NCBI GenBank assembly: GCA_002353815.1
Contig: DEKK01000016.1
Coordinates: forward strand, 307,402-362,108
Length of the DNA stretch: 54,707 nt
Source: Bifidobacteriaceae bacterium UBA2724
GTDB lineage: Bacteria > Actinomycetota > Actinomycetes > Actinomycetales > Bifidobacteriaceae
Direction of reading: 5' to 3'
Shown: positions 33,396 through 42,532 of the stretch, piece after piece
How positions within the stretch are numbered: the stretch's first letter is position 1
Layout of the letters: every line of letters starts with the position of its first letter
Made by a program: the position numbers and the translations under genes
The notes under the pieces: generated by a model
The model's input: only the letters and a program-made list of their open reading frames with translations
What the model was told of the DNA's origin: nothing
The model's database searches: none

Positions 33396-34625
33396 ATGTC
33401 TAGTCCATGGAACGTCATCATTGTTGTCGCCCTGTGCCTCATCGCCATTGTGGCATTGGCGCTTGTCGTGCGTGCGTCGTACCGCAGACGCCAGGTGAGG
33501 CAGGCGCATGGGCGGGAGGATGACAGCCGTGGCAGCTACGCGTTCGTCATCAATCCGTCGAAGCCCGGAGCCGAGATGACCCGCGAGTTCATCAAACAGT
33601 ACTGCACGGAGCACCACATCCCGCGCCCGATGATCATCGAGACCCAGCTCGACAGGGACGGCGGCGTCTGTGCGCAGGAGGCACTCGACCGCGGGGCCCA
33701 GGTGGTCGTCGCGGTCGGCGGTGACGGAACGGTGCGCACGGTGGCGCGCGCCATGGCTGGCACGGGGCATGCGATGGGCATCGTGCCCATCGGTACGGGC
33801 AATCTGTTCGCACGTAACATCGGGGTGCCGCTCGGCAACCTGCGGGCGGCCATGGCGGTGGCGACGTCGCATGGCTCGCGCACCGTGGACGTGGGCTACA
33901 TGCAGTTGCTCGATTCCTCCACGCCCGAATACAAGCACCCGTTCCTTATCATCGCCGGAGTGGGCTTCGACGGCGACATGATCGACGACACCAACCCCAA
34001 GCTGAAGAAAAGCATCAGCTGGTTGGCGTATTTCGCGGGCGCCATCAAGCACCTGTTCCAGCAAAAGGCCAAGGGCACGGTGACGTTCGTGGACACCGAA
34101 GGGCACAAGCACATGCAGGCCGACCTGCAGTTCCGCACGATGATGGCGGGCAACTGCGGGCAGATCCCGGGGTTCTCGCTGATGCCCGAGGCCATTTTCG
34201 ACGACGGGCGCCTCGACTTCGAGATGATTGACACGAGCGGCGGCATGATTGGCTGGATGAATCTTTTCAGCGACGTGGTGCACCAGACCGTGGTGAAGAA
34301 AGCCAAGCAGAGCCCGTTCAGCACAAATTCCACGGTGGAGCAGTTCCAGGGCCTCGAGGCCACACTGACGCTGGACCACCCGCAGACCGCCGAGGTCGAT
34401 GGCGACATCCTGGGCAAGACGCGGTACGTGCATTTCGGCATCGAGCCGCGCGCTCTCATCGTGAGGGTGCCGTCGTTGCCCGAAGGCGACGCGACGGGCG
34501 TCATGGAGCCCCTGAGCCATGAGCAGATTGCGGCGATGGCGCGGTTGCGCGGCGGCGCGTCGACGGGTATCGGCGTGGATTCCACGGCCGAGGATGCCAA
34601 TGGCGACGCTGTGACGGCTGCATAA
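33396..34625 (+). CDS. Diacylglycerol kinase family lipid kinase
   Basis: 409 residues. An N-terminal membrane helix (WNVIIVVALCLIAIVALALVV) and basic segment are followed by a DAGK catalytic domain: YAFVINPSKPGAEM, VVVAVGGDGTVRTVARAM with GGDGT, and VPIGTGNLFARNIGVPLGNL. The C-terminal beta-sandwich includes MMAGNCGQIPGFSLMPEA and TAEVDGDILG. Phosphorylates a membrane lipid such as diacylglycerol; exact substrate unknown. ATG 33396 fits the leaderless promoter; another in-frame ATG nine bases upstream overlaps the -10 box. Confidence 0.88.
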   Translation: MSSPWNVIIVVALCLIAIVALALVVRASYRRRQVRQAHGREDDSRGSYAFVINPSKPGAEMTREFIKQYCTEHHIPRPMIIETQLDRDGGVCAQEALDRGAQVVVAVGGDGTVRTVARAMAGTGHAMGIVPIGTGNLFARNIGVPLGNLRAAMAVATSHGSRTVDVGYMQLLDSSTPEYKHPFLIIAGVGFDGDMIDDTNPKLKKSISWLAYFAGAIKHLFQQKAKGTVTFVDTEGHKHMQADLQFRTMMAGNCGQIPGFSLMPEAIFDDGRLDFEMIDTSGGMIGWMNLFSDVVHQTVVKKAKQSPFSTNSTVEQFQGLEATLTLDHPQTAEVDGDILGKTRYVHFGIEPRALIVRVPSLPEGDATGVMEPLSHEQIAAMARLRGGASTGIGVDSTAEDANGDAVTAA

Positions 34626-34829
34626 GGCACGGGGCGTCGCTCCTGTCGGGGCGGCGCTGAGGGTCGGCGGACGCGCGGCGATGAGTACGGAGGCGAGGGC
34701 TGGGGGCATGGAGGATGCGCGGCGATGAGCGTGCGGAAGCGCTCGAGTCTTCGACTGCGGCATGCAGTGCGGTACTTCGATGGCGTGCATGCGCCGGGTG
34801 GCGCGTCGCCGCGTTGGGAAGCGGCTGTG

Positions 34830-34835
34830 TATAAT
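34830..34835 (+). promoter_or_regulatory. -10 box of the tRNA-Ser promoter
   Basis: Perfect TATAAT about 60 bp before the tRNA; no good -35. Confidence 0.5.
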
Positions 34836-34897
34836 CGGGTGAGTGCCGTCAGACCTGCGACGCGCGTCGGTGCGCGTTCACTTCGGATGGCAAACAT

Positions 34898-34983
34898 GGA
34901 CAGGTGTCCGAGCGGTCGAAGGAGACGGTCTTGAAAACCGTTGAACGAAAGTTCCGCGGGTTCGAATCCCGCCCTGTCCGCCA
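34898..34983 (+). tRNA. tRNA-Ser (anticodon TGA)
   Basis: Acceptor arms GGACAGG (34898-34904) and CCTGTCC (34973-34979), discriminator G and encoded CCA to 34983. Anticodon loop CTTGAAA gives TGA, reading UCA/UCG-type serine codons. Long variable arm and T-loop GGTTCGAATCC are present. Confidence 0.96.
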
Positions 34984-34989
34984 TGCACC

Positions 34990-35035
34990 ATGGGGCTCCG
35001 ATCGGCGTGCGGCTGGTCGGAGCCCCATGTGTTTG
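34990..35035 (+). terminator. tRNA-Ser terminator
   Basis: ATGGGGCTCCGA (34990-35001) and TCGGAGCCCCAT (35017-35028), perfect 12-bp stem, then GTGTTTG. Confidence 0.75.
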
Positions 35036-35114
35036 CGGCTGTTTTGCGGGGCAGAGCGGCCGCTCGCCGGGCGGTGGCGCTAGGCGCAGCCCGGCCCGGA
35101 GAGGAACGGCTTCG

Positions 35115-36830
35115 TCAGATGAGGAACAGATCCCAGTACATGAACATGACGAAGCACAGGATGATGCCCAGCATATAGACGCAGATCCACAGGATGTGGC
35201 CCCGGCCCGCGACGGCGGGGCGTTCGAACGGGTTCTGGCGGTGCTTGATGTCGGTGCCGACCCAATGGACCAGAAGGTTGGCGAGCATAATCGTGCAGAT
35301 TGCGACAAGCACGCGCGCCCCGTTTTGCCATACCACCATGAGCGTCGAATTGGCCGTGAGTTTGAACACTCCCAGCACCGTGTACACGATGTATCCCAGC
35401 CACACGAGCGTGGTGGCGAATGTCGCCGAGCTGCATGCCCAGAGCCGTTGCGCCATGCCTTTGGCGAATCCCGGGCGCTTGCGCGCTTCTTTCGACATGA
35501 CGTCGTATTTGACGATGATGTTGCCGGTCGTCACGCTGTCGGGCGACGCGTTCGCGGCAAGCTGGGCCATGGCGTTTTCGCGGCGGATGTGGCGGCGGCG
35601 GGCGGCATGGAGAACGGGGATGAGCAGCACGCTCAGGATCAGCAGCAGCAGTCCGCCGATTTGCATGACGGCGAGACGGGGCACGGAGTGGATGAGTCCG
35701 CCGCCGATGCCGTTGCTTGACAGGTCGGTGTGGACGGCGCTCGCCTGCCACGGCTGGCCGTCGCCTGCGACCCGGGGCGTCTCCCAGCCCTTCGTGGTGG
35801 ACGCCTTCGCGTTCTGGGCGAAGCAGGAGATGTCACGGCTGAAGTTGTCGGCGAGCGGCAGGTCTTTGTTGGCCTTGGCGTCCCCGACTCGCATCTGGTG
35901 GTTGGCGCCTTTGTAGTACCGCACCTGCGTGTTGCTGTTGCCGTTGTCGGCCATGAGCTTGCGGGCGGTCTGCGGGGCCTCGATGGTGGGCATCGACAGG
36001 TCGTTGGTGCCGTAGACGAACAGCGTGGGCTGCGTCTGCTTGGCAAGGTAGGGCGACACGTCGAAGTCGGCGTAGTCGGGACCGATGGATCCCATGTCGA
36101 GCGTGGTGACGCGGCTTGTGATCTGGTTCGTGGGATACGGCACGTTCAGCACACGGAAGTAATCGTCCATCGCGTAGGTGATTTGCTCGCGGGGTGTGAA
36201 AACCGGCGCGGACACGAGGATCGAGAACGCGACCTCGCTGCGCTCGCTGGCGATGATGGGCGTGATCCAGGTGCCTTCCGACTCGGCGTACAGCCCCACG
36301 CCGTTCGGGTCGACGTGGCTCCAGGACTCGAGGACGTCGAGGGTCTTCTCATAGTCGTGCGCCATGCCCACGTAGTCGCGTTTCTGCCACGTGTAGGTGT
36401 CCATGCGCTTGTCGGGCACGACGGTGGCGACGCCGGTGGATGCCATGTCCCATGCGATGTCGCCGTACACGTCGGTGGCCTTGGCCAGCCCGGCCCCGGT
36501 GATGAACATGCAGCCGGGGATCTGCGCGGGCAGCCTAGGATGCTCGGCGTCCGGATGCGTCGGTGCGACGGGCGTCCTCACGATCGCGTTGATGTAGACG
36601 TCGTCGGTGAGCTTGACGGTGATGGTCTCTTCCTTCACGTCATAGGTGCCGATGGGCAGCGGCGTGGAGCCGTTGGCGGCGATGGAGGTGTCGGTGCTGT
36701 CGAGCGTCACCGAAGCCTGCGAGTCTTCGGGCACCCAGCTCGGTGCGATGACCCGTCCGAGCAGCGAAAAAACGACAAACAGGATAATCGCTACCGCGAG
36801 AGTGATCCAGACGCTCTTCTTCTTACGCAT
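35115..36830 (-). CDS. Membrane alpha/beta hydrolase fold protein
   Basis: 571 residues. N-terminal signal anchor KKKSVWITLAVAIILFVVFSLL, an extracytoplasmic alpha/beta-hydrolase domain (about 60-390), then four C-terminal membrane segments (MQIGGLLLLILSVLLIPVL; FATTLVWLGYIVYTVLG; VLVAICTIMLANLLVHWV; ILWICVYMLGIILCFVMFMYW). The likely nucleophile is Ser in VGLYAESEGTWI, with Asp in LFVYGTNDLSMP and His in YKGANHQMR. Substrate unknown; serine-esterase activity is inferred. ATG 36830 is preceded by TAGAGT (plus-strand 36838-36843) seven bases away, a leaderless geometry; upstream in-frame start is unlikely. Confidence 0.8.
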   Translation of the reverse strand: MRKKKSVWITLAVAIILFVVFSLLGRVIAPSWVPEDSQASVTLDSTDTSIAANGSTPLPIGTYDVKEETITVKLTDDVYINAIVRTPVAPTHPDAEHPRLPAQIPGCMFITGAGLAKATDVYGDIAWDMASTGVATVVPDKRMDTYTWQKRDYVGMAHDYEKTLDVLESWSHVDPNGVGLYAESEGTWITPIIASERSEVAFSILVSAPVFTPREQITYAMDDYFRVLNVPYPTNQITSRVTTLDMGSIGPDYADFDVSPYLAKQTQPTLFVYGTNDLSMPTIEAPQTARKLMADNGNSNTQVRYYKGANHQMRVGDAKANKDLPLADNFSRDISCFAQNAKASTTKGWETPRVAGDGQPWQASAVHTDLSSNGIGGGLIHSVPRLAVMQIGGLLLLILSVLLIPVLHAARRRHIRRENAMAQLAANASPDSVTTGNIIVKYDVMSKEARKRPGFAKGMAQRLWACSSATFATTLVWLGYIVYTVLGVFKLTANSTLMVVWQNGARVLVAICTIMLANLLVHWVGTDIKHRQNPFERPAVAGRGHILWICVYMLGIILCFVMFMYWDLFLI

Positions 36831-36871
36831 AGGCTCAACTCTATTCCCCGTGACGCCATTCGACCGCATAT

Positions 36872-36900
36872 GCACGGGCCACGGCGTGAGTGGCCCGTGC
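36872..36900. repeat. 11-bp perfect inverted repeat in the divergent intergenic region
   Basis: GCACGGGCCAC (36872-36882) and GTGGCCCGTGC (36890-36900), 7-base loop, near the start of the hydrolase gene. Possible operator or hairpin. No gene is seen in 36831-37334; the MerR promoter is at its right end. Confidence 0.65.
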
Positions 36901-37190
36901 GCGCACGCCAATGCATTCTCTCATGTACGACCGTGGTTTGCACGTCGTCTCCGCGGCGACGTCCCGAATCCGGCCTCCGGCGCATTCGCGCGGAGCGGCC
37001 GTCCGCCGGGAGCGCAGTCCATCGGGATGAGGATTTCCATCGGTCCGTCGCGTCACTTCTGAGCCATATTGTACCGTGCCGCGCCGGAGCGGGGCGGACA
37101 TGTTCGCTGAGCGCGAAGTCCCGTGGAGGGGCTTTGTGGAGCATCTGAAGAAATGGCTTGATTGCTGGTCTCCTAGGGTGTGTTGTGTAT

Positions 37191-37221
37191 TTGACTTAAA
37201 GTGAACTTCAATTTTTATTCT
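37191..37221 (+). promoter_or_regulatory. MerR-type promoter with 19-bp spacer and dyad operator
   Basis: TTGACT (37191-37196), a 19-bp spacer and TATTCT (37216-37221). The spacer holds the dyad ACTTAAAGT-g-AACTTCAAT, close to the AdhR/NmlR-type operator (CTTAAAGTTAACTT...). MerR activators work on such overlong spacers by untwisting the DNA. A MerR-family gene is third in the operon. Confidence 0.8.
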
Positions 37222-37334
37222 TAGGGTTAATCGAACGGTTCGAAAAACACAACAGACCACGAACAGACAGCAATTCCGGCAACGGAGACACGGCAGCTTC
37301 CGACGCGCGGCGGCTGCTGATGAAAGGAGCCACC

Positions 37335-38069
37335 ATGGCAATCAAACAGACCGCGGGACGCGACAACCTGGGCGACCTCGCGCCCGTTTTCGCCCATCTC
37401 AACGACGATGTGCTTTTCGGCGAGGTGTGGAGCCGCGAGGATTCGCTCTCGCTCCATGACCGCAGCATGATCACCTGCGCGGCGCTCATGGCGCAGGGGC
37501 TGTTCCCGCAGCTTGAATCGCACATGAACCTCGCGAAGAAGAACGGCGTGACGCGCGACGAGATGGTCGAGCTCGTCACCCACTTGAGCTTCTACGCCGG
37601 CTGGCCCAAGGCGTGGAGCGCGTTCGGCCTGGTGCGCAAGGTCTATGGCGAGGACGCCACCGAGTCCGCGCCGCTCCACGGCCCGTTCCCGCTGGGAGAC
37701 CCGGCCGACGGCCCGAACTTCACCGGCCATGCCTGGTTGCAGATGCTCGGCAACCTGCCTGCGGGCGGCGCAGGCAACGTGACCTTCGAACGCGGATGCT
37801 ACAACCGCTGGCACACGCATCCCAAGGGCCAGATCCTGCTCGTCACCGCCGGTCACGGCTGGGAGCAGCAGGAGGGCCGGCCCGCCCGCGAGCTGCACGC
37901 CGGCGACGTGGTCGTCTGCCCGCCGAACATGCGCCACTGGCATGGCGCCGCCACCGACTCCACCATGACGCACATCGCCATCACCCCGCTGGGCGACGAT
38001 GGCTCGGCTGTGGATTGGCTTGAGTTCCCCGACGCCGACGCGTACGCGAAGCTCAACGAAAACAACTGA
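37335..38069 (+). CDS. Carboxymuconolactone decarboxylase-like/cupin fusion protein
   Basis: 244 residues. The N-terminal half is a CMD/AhpD-like domain (SLSLHDRSMITCAALMAQGL...HMNLAKKNGVTRDEMVELVTHLSFYAGWPKAWSAF); the C-terminal half is a cupin with metal-ligand-like histidines in CYNRWHTHPKGQILLV and MRHWHGAATDSTMTHIAI. Such fusions are common near aldehyde/quinone stress genes, but the reaction is unknown. The active CxxC of AhpD is not complete (only a single Cys), so peroxidase activity is doubtful. AAGGAG is five bases before ATG 37335. First gene of the MerR-controlled operon. Confidence 0.88.
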   Translation: MAIKQTAGRDNLGDLAPVFAHLNDDVLFGEVWSREDSLSLHDRSMITCAALMAQGLFPQLESHMNLAKKNGVTRDEMVELVTHLSFYAGWPKAWSAFGLVRKVYGEDATESAPLHGPFPLGDPADGPNFTGHAWLQMLGNLPAGGAGNVTFERGCYNRWHTHPKGQILLVTAGHGWEQQEGRPARELHAGDVVVCPPNMRHWHGAATDSTMTHIAITPLGDDGSAVDWLEFPDADAYAKLNENN

Positions 38070-38222
38070 CGCCCCGTTGGCCCACCGGCCGACGCCGACG
38101 ACATCGCGCCGTGCCGTCCTTCCCGGGCGACCTGGCGCGGAACGGCGGCCCGCCTGCATCGCCATCGCGGCCGATGCGCGGCGGACCGCCGCACAACCAC
38201 TGGATCAAAGGAGAACGCAACA

Positions 38223-39308
38223 ATGAAGTCAACCATCTTTTATGGGGCGCGTGACATCCGCGTCGAAGACCGTCCCAAGCCCACCGTCAAGAACCCCGGA
38301 GACGCCGTCGTCCGCGTCGTGCGCTCCTGCGTGTGCGGATCCGACATGTGGCCGTACCGCGGCATCAACCCGTATCCGAACGGCACGCAGATGGGGCATG
38401 AGTCCATCGGCGTCGTCGAGGAGGTCGGGGCGGACGTGGCCATCGCCAAGCCCGGCGATTTCGTCATCGTGCCGTTCCCCATCAGCTGCGGCGAGTGTGC
38501 GGCGTGCAGGGCCGGCTTCGAGTCCAGCTGCCCCAACGGCGGTTATTTCGGCGCTGCCGAAGGCGAAGGCTGCCAGAGCGAATACCTGCATGTGCCGCAT
38601 GCCAACGGAACGCTGGTGAACGTCTCCGAGGCGCTCGCGAAGGGCGACATCCCGGGCGCCCCCGCAAGCCCCAAGGATTTCGATGACGACATGCTCGCCG
38701 ACCTGCTGACCCTCTCCGACGTGATGGGCACCGGCTTCCACGCCGCAGTGAGCGCCGAGGTCAAGCCCGGCGACACGGCCGTCGTGTTCGGCGACGGCGC
38801 CGTGGGTCTGTGCGGCGTGCTTTCCGCCAAGCTGCTGGGCGCCACCCGTATCATCTCCATGAGCCGCCATGAGGATCGCGCCGCCGTCGCACGCGAATTC
38901 GGCGCCACCGACATCGTGCCTGAGCGCGACGACGCCGCCGTCAGGCGCATCATGGAGCTCACGGGCGAAGGTGCCGATGCCGTGCTCGAATGCGTCGGTT
39001 CCTCGCAGTCCTTCAACACCGCGCTGCAGGTGGGGCGCCCCGGTGCCGTCATCGGTCGCGTCGGTCTGCCGCATGACCAGCAGATCCCGGCGGACGCCAC
39101 GTTCTACCGCAACATCGGCATCAAGGGCGGCCCGGCCCCGGTGCGCACCTATGCCCGCCGGCGTCTGCTGCGCGAGGTGCTCTCCGGCGCCATCCACCCC
39201 GGCCATGTGTTCACCAAGACGTATGCGCTGGACGAGATTCCGCAGGCTTACGCCGACATGGACGCGCGCCGCGTCATCAAGGCGCTCGTCAAGGTCTCCG
39301 AGGTCTGA
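38223..39308 (+). CDS. Zinc-dependent alcohol dehydrogenase family protein
   Basis: 361 residues. Medium-chain dehydrogenase: catalytic zinc ligands in VCGSDMWPYRG and GHESIGVVEEVG, structural-zinc cysteines in CGECAACRAGFESSC, NAD(P)-binding VVFGDGAVGLCGVLSAKLLGA. Oxidises or reduces an alcohol/aldehyde with NAD(P); substrate unknown. AAGGAG precedes the ATG. It lies about 150 bp after the CMD/cupin gene and 64 bp before merR; the three genes probably form one operon in response to an electrophile or aldehyde. Confidence 0.92.
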   Translation: MKSTIFYGARDIRVEDRPKPTVKNPGDAVVRVVRSCVCGSDMWPYRGINPYPNGTQMGHESIGVVEEVGADVAIAKPGDFVIVPFPISCGECAACRAGFESSCPNGGYFGAAEGEGCQSEYLHVPHANGTLVNVSEALAKGDIPGAPASPKDFDDDMLADLLTLSDVMGTGFHAAVSAEVKPGDTAVVFGDGAVGLCGVLSAKLLGATRIISMSRHEDRAAVAREFGATDIVPERDDAAVRRIMELTGEGADAVLECVGSSQSFNTALQVGRPGAVIGRVGLPHDQQIPADATFYRNIGIKGGPAPVRTYARRRLLREVLSGAIHPGHVFTKTYALDEIPQAYADMDARRVIKALVKVSEV

Positions 39309-39372
39309 TCGGCTTTGCGGCCGGCGTCGGTCCGCCGGACGCGTCGGCGGGTCGCATCATAAGGAGGTTGCG

Positions 39373-39825
39373 ATGGCGACATACACGATTGGGCAGATGG
39401 CCGAGAAGATGGGCGTGGCCACGTCCACGCTGAGGTACTACGACAAGGAAGGGCTTCTTCCTTTCGTGGAGCGCACCCCCGGCGGCGCCCGCATCTTCTG
39501 CGATTCCGACATGGAGATGCTCAACGTGATCGGATGTCTCAAGGCCGGCGGCATGCCGATCAAAGACATCAAGAAATACGTCGATCTGTGCGGCGAGGGT
39601 GATTCCACGATCGGCGCGCGGCTCGACCTGATTCGCAAGCAGCGCGAGCATGTGGTCGAGGAGATCGCCGAGCTTCGCAAGAGCCTCGACGTGCTCGATT
39701 ACAAGCTGTGGTTCTACGAGACCGCGGATGCCAGCGGGTCGTGCGACATGGCGAAGGCCGTGCCGGATGACCAGCTTGAGCCCAGGCTGCGCATGGTGCG
39801 CCACGAGTTGCAGCGCTTCGCGTGA
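39373..39825 (+). CDS. MerR-family transcriptional regulator (AdhR/NmlR-like)
   Basis: 150 residues. Winged helix-turn-helix YTIGQMAEKMGVATSTLRYYDKEGLLP at the N-terminus, then a short dimerisation helix (LDLIRKQREHVVEEIAELRKSLDVLDYKL). The sequence VIGCLKAGGMPI has Cys 55 at the place of the single sensing cysteine in AdhR-type regulators (xxCLRxTGMPI). No metal-binding C-terminal cysteine cluster. So it is more likely an electrophile/aldehyde sensor than a metal sensor. GGAGG precedes the ATG at 39373. Probably activates the promoter at 37191 and so its own gene. Confidence 0.9.
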   Translation: MATYTIGQMAEKMGVATSTLRYYDKEGLLPFVERTPGGARIFCDSDMEMLNVIGCLKAGGMPIKDIKKYVDLCGEGDSTIGARLDLIRKQREHVVEEIAELRKSLDVLDYKLWFYETADASGSCDMAKAVPDDQLEPRLRMVRHELQRFA

Positions 39826-39889
39826 CGGTGTGTGATGGCGCGACATCGCTCGGCGGCGGTTCTGCGAAGAGCGGATGATAACGAATAAC

Positions 39890-39925
39890 AGAGGGCCCCG
39901 TTCCCGGTTGGGAACGGGGCCCTCT
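39890..39925. terminator. Bidirectional terminator between merR and gdhA
   Basis: AGAGGGCCCCGTTCCC-ggtt-GGGAACGGGGCCCTCT, a perfect 16-bp stem between two convergent genes. It has no T run. Confidence 0.8.
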
Positions 39926-39968
39926 GCGTGTGCCGGCGTTTTGCGCGGCGCGAGGATCAGGGGATGGG

Positions 39969-41315
39969 TCAGAGAATGCCCTGCGCCACCATGGCGTTCG
40001 CGACCTTCTCGAAGCCGGCCGCGTTGGCGCCGAGCATGAGGTCGCCCTCATGGCCGTAGCGCTTGGCGGCGTCGAGCGAGTTGTGCACGATGCCCACCAT
40101 GATGTCGTGGAGCTTGGCATCGACTTCCTCGAAAGTCCAGCTGAGACGCTGGGAGTTCTGGCTCATCTCAAGCGCCGAGGTGGCGACGCCGCCGGCGTTC
40201 GCGGCCTTCGCCGGGCCGTACAGCACGCCGTTGTTGCGGTAGACCTCGATGGCCTCCGGGGTGGACGGCATGTTGGCGCCTTCGCACACCACGGTCACGC
40301 CGTTGTCGACCAGCTTCTGGGCGGACGCGCCGTCGATCTCGTTCTGCGTGGCGCACGGCAGGGCGATGTCGCCCTTGACCGACCACACGCCGGAGCAACC
40401 CTCGTGGTATTCGGCGCCCGGCACGCGCTCGGCGTATTCCTTGATACGGCCGCGGTGGGCGATCTTGATGTCCTTGACGACGTCGAGGTCGATGCCCTTC
40501 GGGTCGACGACGTAGCCGTTGGAATCCGACATGGTGATGACCTTGGCGCCGAGCTGGGTGGCTTTCTCGCATGCGAAGATGGCGACGTTGCCGGAACCGG
40601 AGATGAGTACGGTCTTGCCCTGGAAGCTGTCGTTGCGAAGGGTCTTGAGCGCTTCCTCGGTGTAGTAGCACAGGCCGTAGCCGGTGGCCTCGGTGCGGGC
40701 GAGGGATCCGCCGAACTCCAGCCCCTTGCCGGTGAGCACGCCGGAATACTCGTTGCGGATGCGCTTGTACTGGCCGAACAGATAGCCGATCTCGCGGCCG
40801 CCCACGCCGATGTCGCCGGCGGGCACGTCGGTGTCAGGGCCGATGTGGCGGCACAGCTCGGTCATGAAGGCCTGGCAGAAACGCATGACCTCGGCGTCGG
40901 ACTTGCCCTTCGGGTCGAAATCGGACCCGCCCTTGCCGCCGCCGATCGGCAGCGTGGTCAGCGAGTTCTTCAGAATCTGCTCGAAGCCGAGGAACTTGAT
41001 GACGGACTCGTTCACCGACGGGTGGAAGCGCAGACCACCCTTGTAGGGGCCGATGGCGCTGTTGAACTGCACACGGTAGCCGCGGTTGACCTGCGGCTTG
41101 CCTTCGTCATCCACCCAGGCGACGCGGAACTTGACCACGCGCTCGGGCTCGATGAAACGCTCGAGGACGGCGTTCTTCTCATATTCGGGATGGGCCTCCA
41201 CGACCGGCTGCAGGGTCTCGAGGACCTCGCGCACGGCCTGAAGGAACTCGGGCTGATCGCCGTCGCGGCGCTCGGCCTGCTCATACACACGCTTGACATA
41301 GTCGTTGGTGAACAA
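39969..41315 (-). CDS. gdhA: NADP-specific glutamate dehydrogenase
   Basis: 448 residues, equal to E. coli GdhA in length. Assimilates ammonium by reductive amination of 2-oxoglutarate. IGPYKGGLRFHPSVNESVIKFL and LPIGGGKGGSDFDPKGKSD carry the catalytic lysines; VLISGSGNVAIFACEKA is the dinucleotide-binding loop. The start is TTG at 41315 (M/L-FTNDYVKRVYEQ): AAGGAG lies eight bases upstream and no ATG or GTG gives a family-like start. Upstream 41316-41712 is AT-richer than its surroundings and holds its promoter, none clear enough to place. Confidence 0.93.
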   Translation of the reverse strand: MFTNDYVKRVYEQAERRDGDQPEFLQAVREVLETLQPVVEAHPEYEKNAVLERFIEPERVVKFRVAWVDDEGKPQVNRGYRVQFNSAIGPYKGGLRFHPSVNESVIKFLGFEQILKNSLTTLPIGGGKGGSDFDPKGKSDAEVMRFCQAFMTELCRHIGPDTDVPAGDIGVGGREIGYLFGQYKRIRNEYSGVLTGKGLEFGGSLARTEATGYGLCYYTEEALKTLRNDSFQGKTVLISGSGNVAIFACEKATQLGAKVITMSDSNGYVVDPKGIDLDVVKDIKIAHRGRIKEYAERVPGAEYHEGCSGVWSVKGDIALPCATQNEIDGASAQKLVDNGVTVVCEGANMPSTPEAIEVYRNNGVLYGPAKAANAGGVATSALEMSQNSQRLSWTFEEVDAKLHDIMVGIVHNSLDAAKRYGHEGDLMLGANAAGFEKVANAMVAQGIL

Positions 41316-41712
41316 TGTCGTTTCTCCTTTGCTTCTTTTCGGTGCGGACGCGCAAAATTCGCACCTCGGCGCGGCTGGCCCGGCTGGTGGCGGCAACATG
41401 CCAGTCATCGTTGACAGCTCCCTGACAGCTCGTTCAGTCGCTGAAAATCATGGTAATTCACGAGATTCGACTTGAAAATGAAAATGGACGAAATTCCATG
41501 AAAAAAATAATGCGCGTCCCCGATGTCTTTGGAAATGCTTGTTTTTCTGGGAGCGCGTGTGCGAATCGGAGTGTCATATTGTGGCGCCGAGACACCGTTC
41601 CGGAATGCCGACCGTATGACGGGGCAGGGAAAGCGGTCGGGGCGAGGGACGAGGGGGCGGGGGTGTTTGCGTGGAGGCGGGGATGCTTGCGCGGAGACGC
41701 GGAGACGCGGGG

Positions 41713-42384
41713 TCAGCGGTCGGAGGCCGCCTGCGCGGCCTCGGCGTCGTCGAGCGAATCGAAGCCAGCGAGCAGCACCGTGTTGAGCACGGTGGCCTCG
41801 GTGATGTTGGCGCCCGCGTCCGCATACGAGCCGATCATCCACTCGTACAGGTCGAGCGTGCCCTGCGAATACGTGCTGAGCTCGCCGCGCAGATAGGTCT
41901 CGAAACTCGTGGAATCGCGGGTGTCGTCGCTGGTGTGGATGCGGCGCATCCCGGCGCCGAGCTTGGGATACCGCGTCGCGAAATCCGACGCCCAGGCGAC
42001 CTGGCGGGCGATGATGCGTTCCTGCTGCTTGACGCGCCTGGCGTCGAGACGCGGCAGGTGCCCCTCGAGGTTCGCGGCGTAATATCCGGGGTCGGTGGAG
42101 GCCATCATGCGCGCGTATTTCTCGGTGATGAGGTTACGGCCGTCGGCCGCGGCGTTGTTCAGGTCGGCGTCGTAGCTGCGCAGCAGGGCGGCGGGCCAGG
42201 TGAGGAACTGGCTCATGCGCATCTGGTGGAACGTGGGCCAGTTGCCCTGACATGCGGCGCGCCCGCCTTCGTTGTTGACGTTTTGGAACTGCCTCCATTC
42301 GGCGTCGATGATGCCTTCGATGAGGTCGCTGACGGCTTGCGCGTCGGTGCTGTTATGCATGTCGGTGCTGTTATGCGATGCCAT
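41713..42384 (-). CDS. DUF4125 family protein
   Basis: 223 residues, function unknown. Contains the family block IIDAEWRQFQNVNNEGGRAACQ, NWPTFHQMRMSQFLTW, LITEKYARMMASTDPGYY and QVAWASDFATRYPKLGAGMR. Probably cytoplasmic and largely helical; no catalytic motif recognised. It lies directly downstream of the DUF4037 gene (149-bp gap, same strand); the two families are often neighbours or fused, so they probably act together. AGCAGG precedes the ATG at 42384. Confidence 0.82.
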   Translation of the reverse strand: MASHNSTDMHNSTDAQAVSDLIEGIIDAEWRQFQNVNNEGGRAACQGNWPTFHQMRMSQFLTWPAALLRSYDADLNNAAADGRNLITEKYARMMASTDPGYYAANLEGHLPRLDARRVKQQERIIARQVAWASDFATRYPKLGAGMRRIHTSDDTRDSTSFETYLRGELSTYSQGTLDLYEWMIGSYADAGANITEATVLNTVLLAGFDSLDDAEAAQAASDR

Positions 42385-42532
42385 GTGTCCTGCTTTCTGT
42401 CGGTGTGCGGCGGCTGTTGTGCGCGGGGCCGCCGCGGGGCGGTGTGCATGCCGCCGGCTGTGCGCACTGTCTGATGCACGCACGCTGTCTGAAGCGTCAG
42501 GGGCCGGCGGTCGGCCGCGGCGCTCTGGGCCG

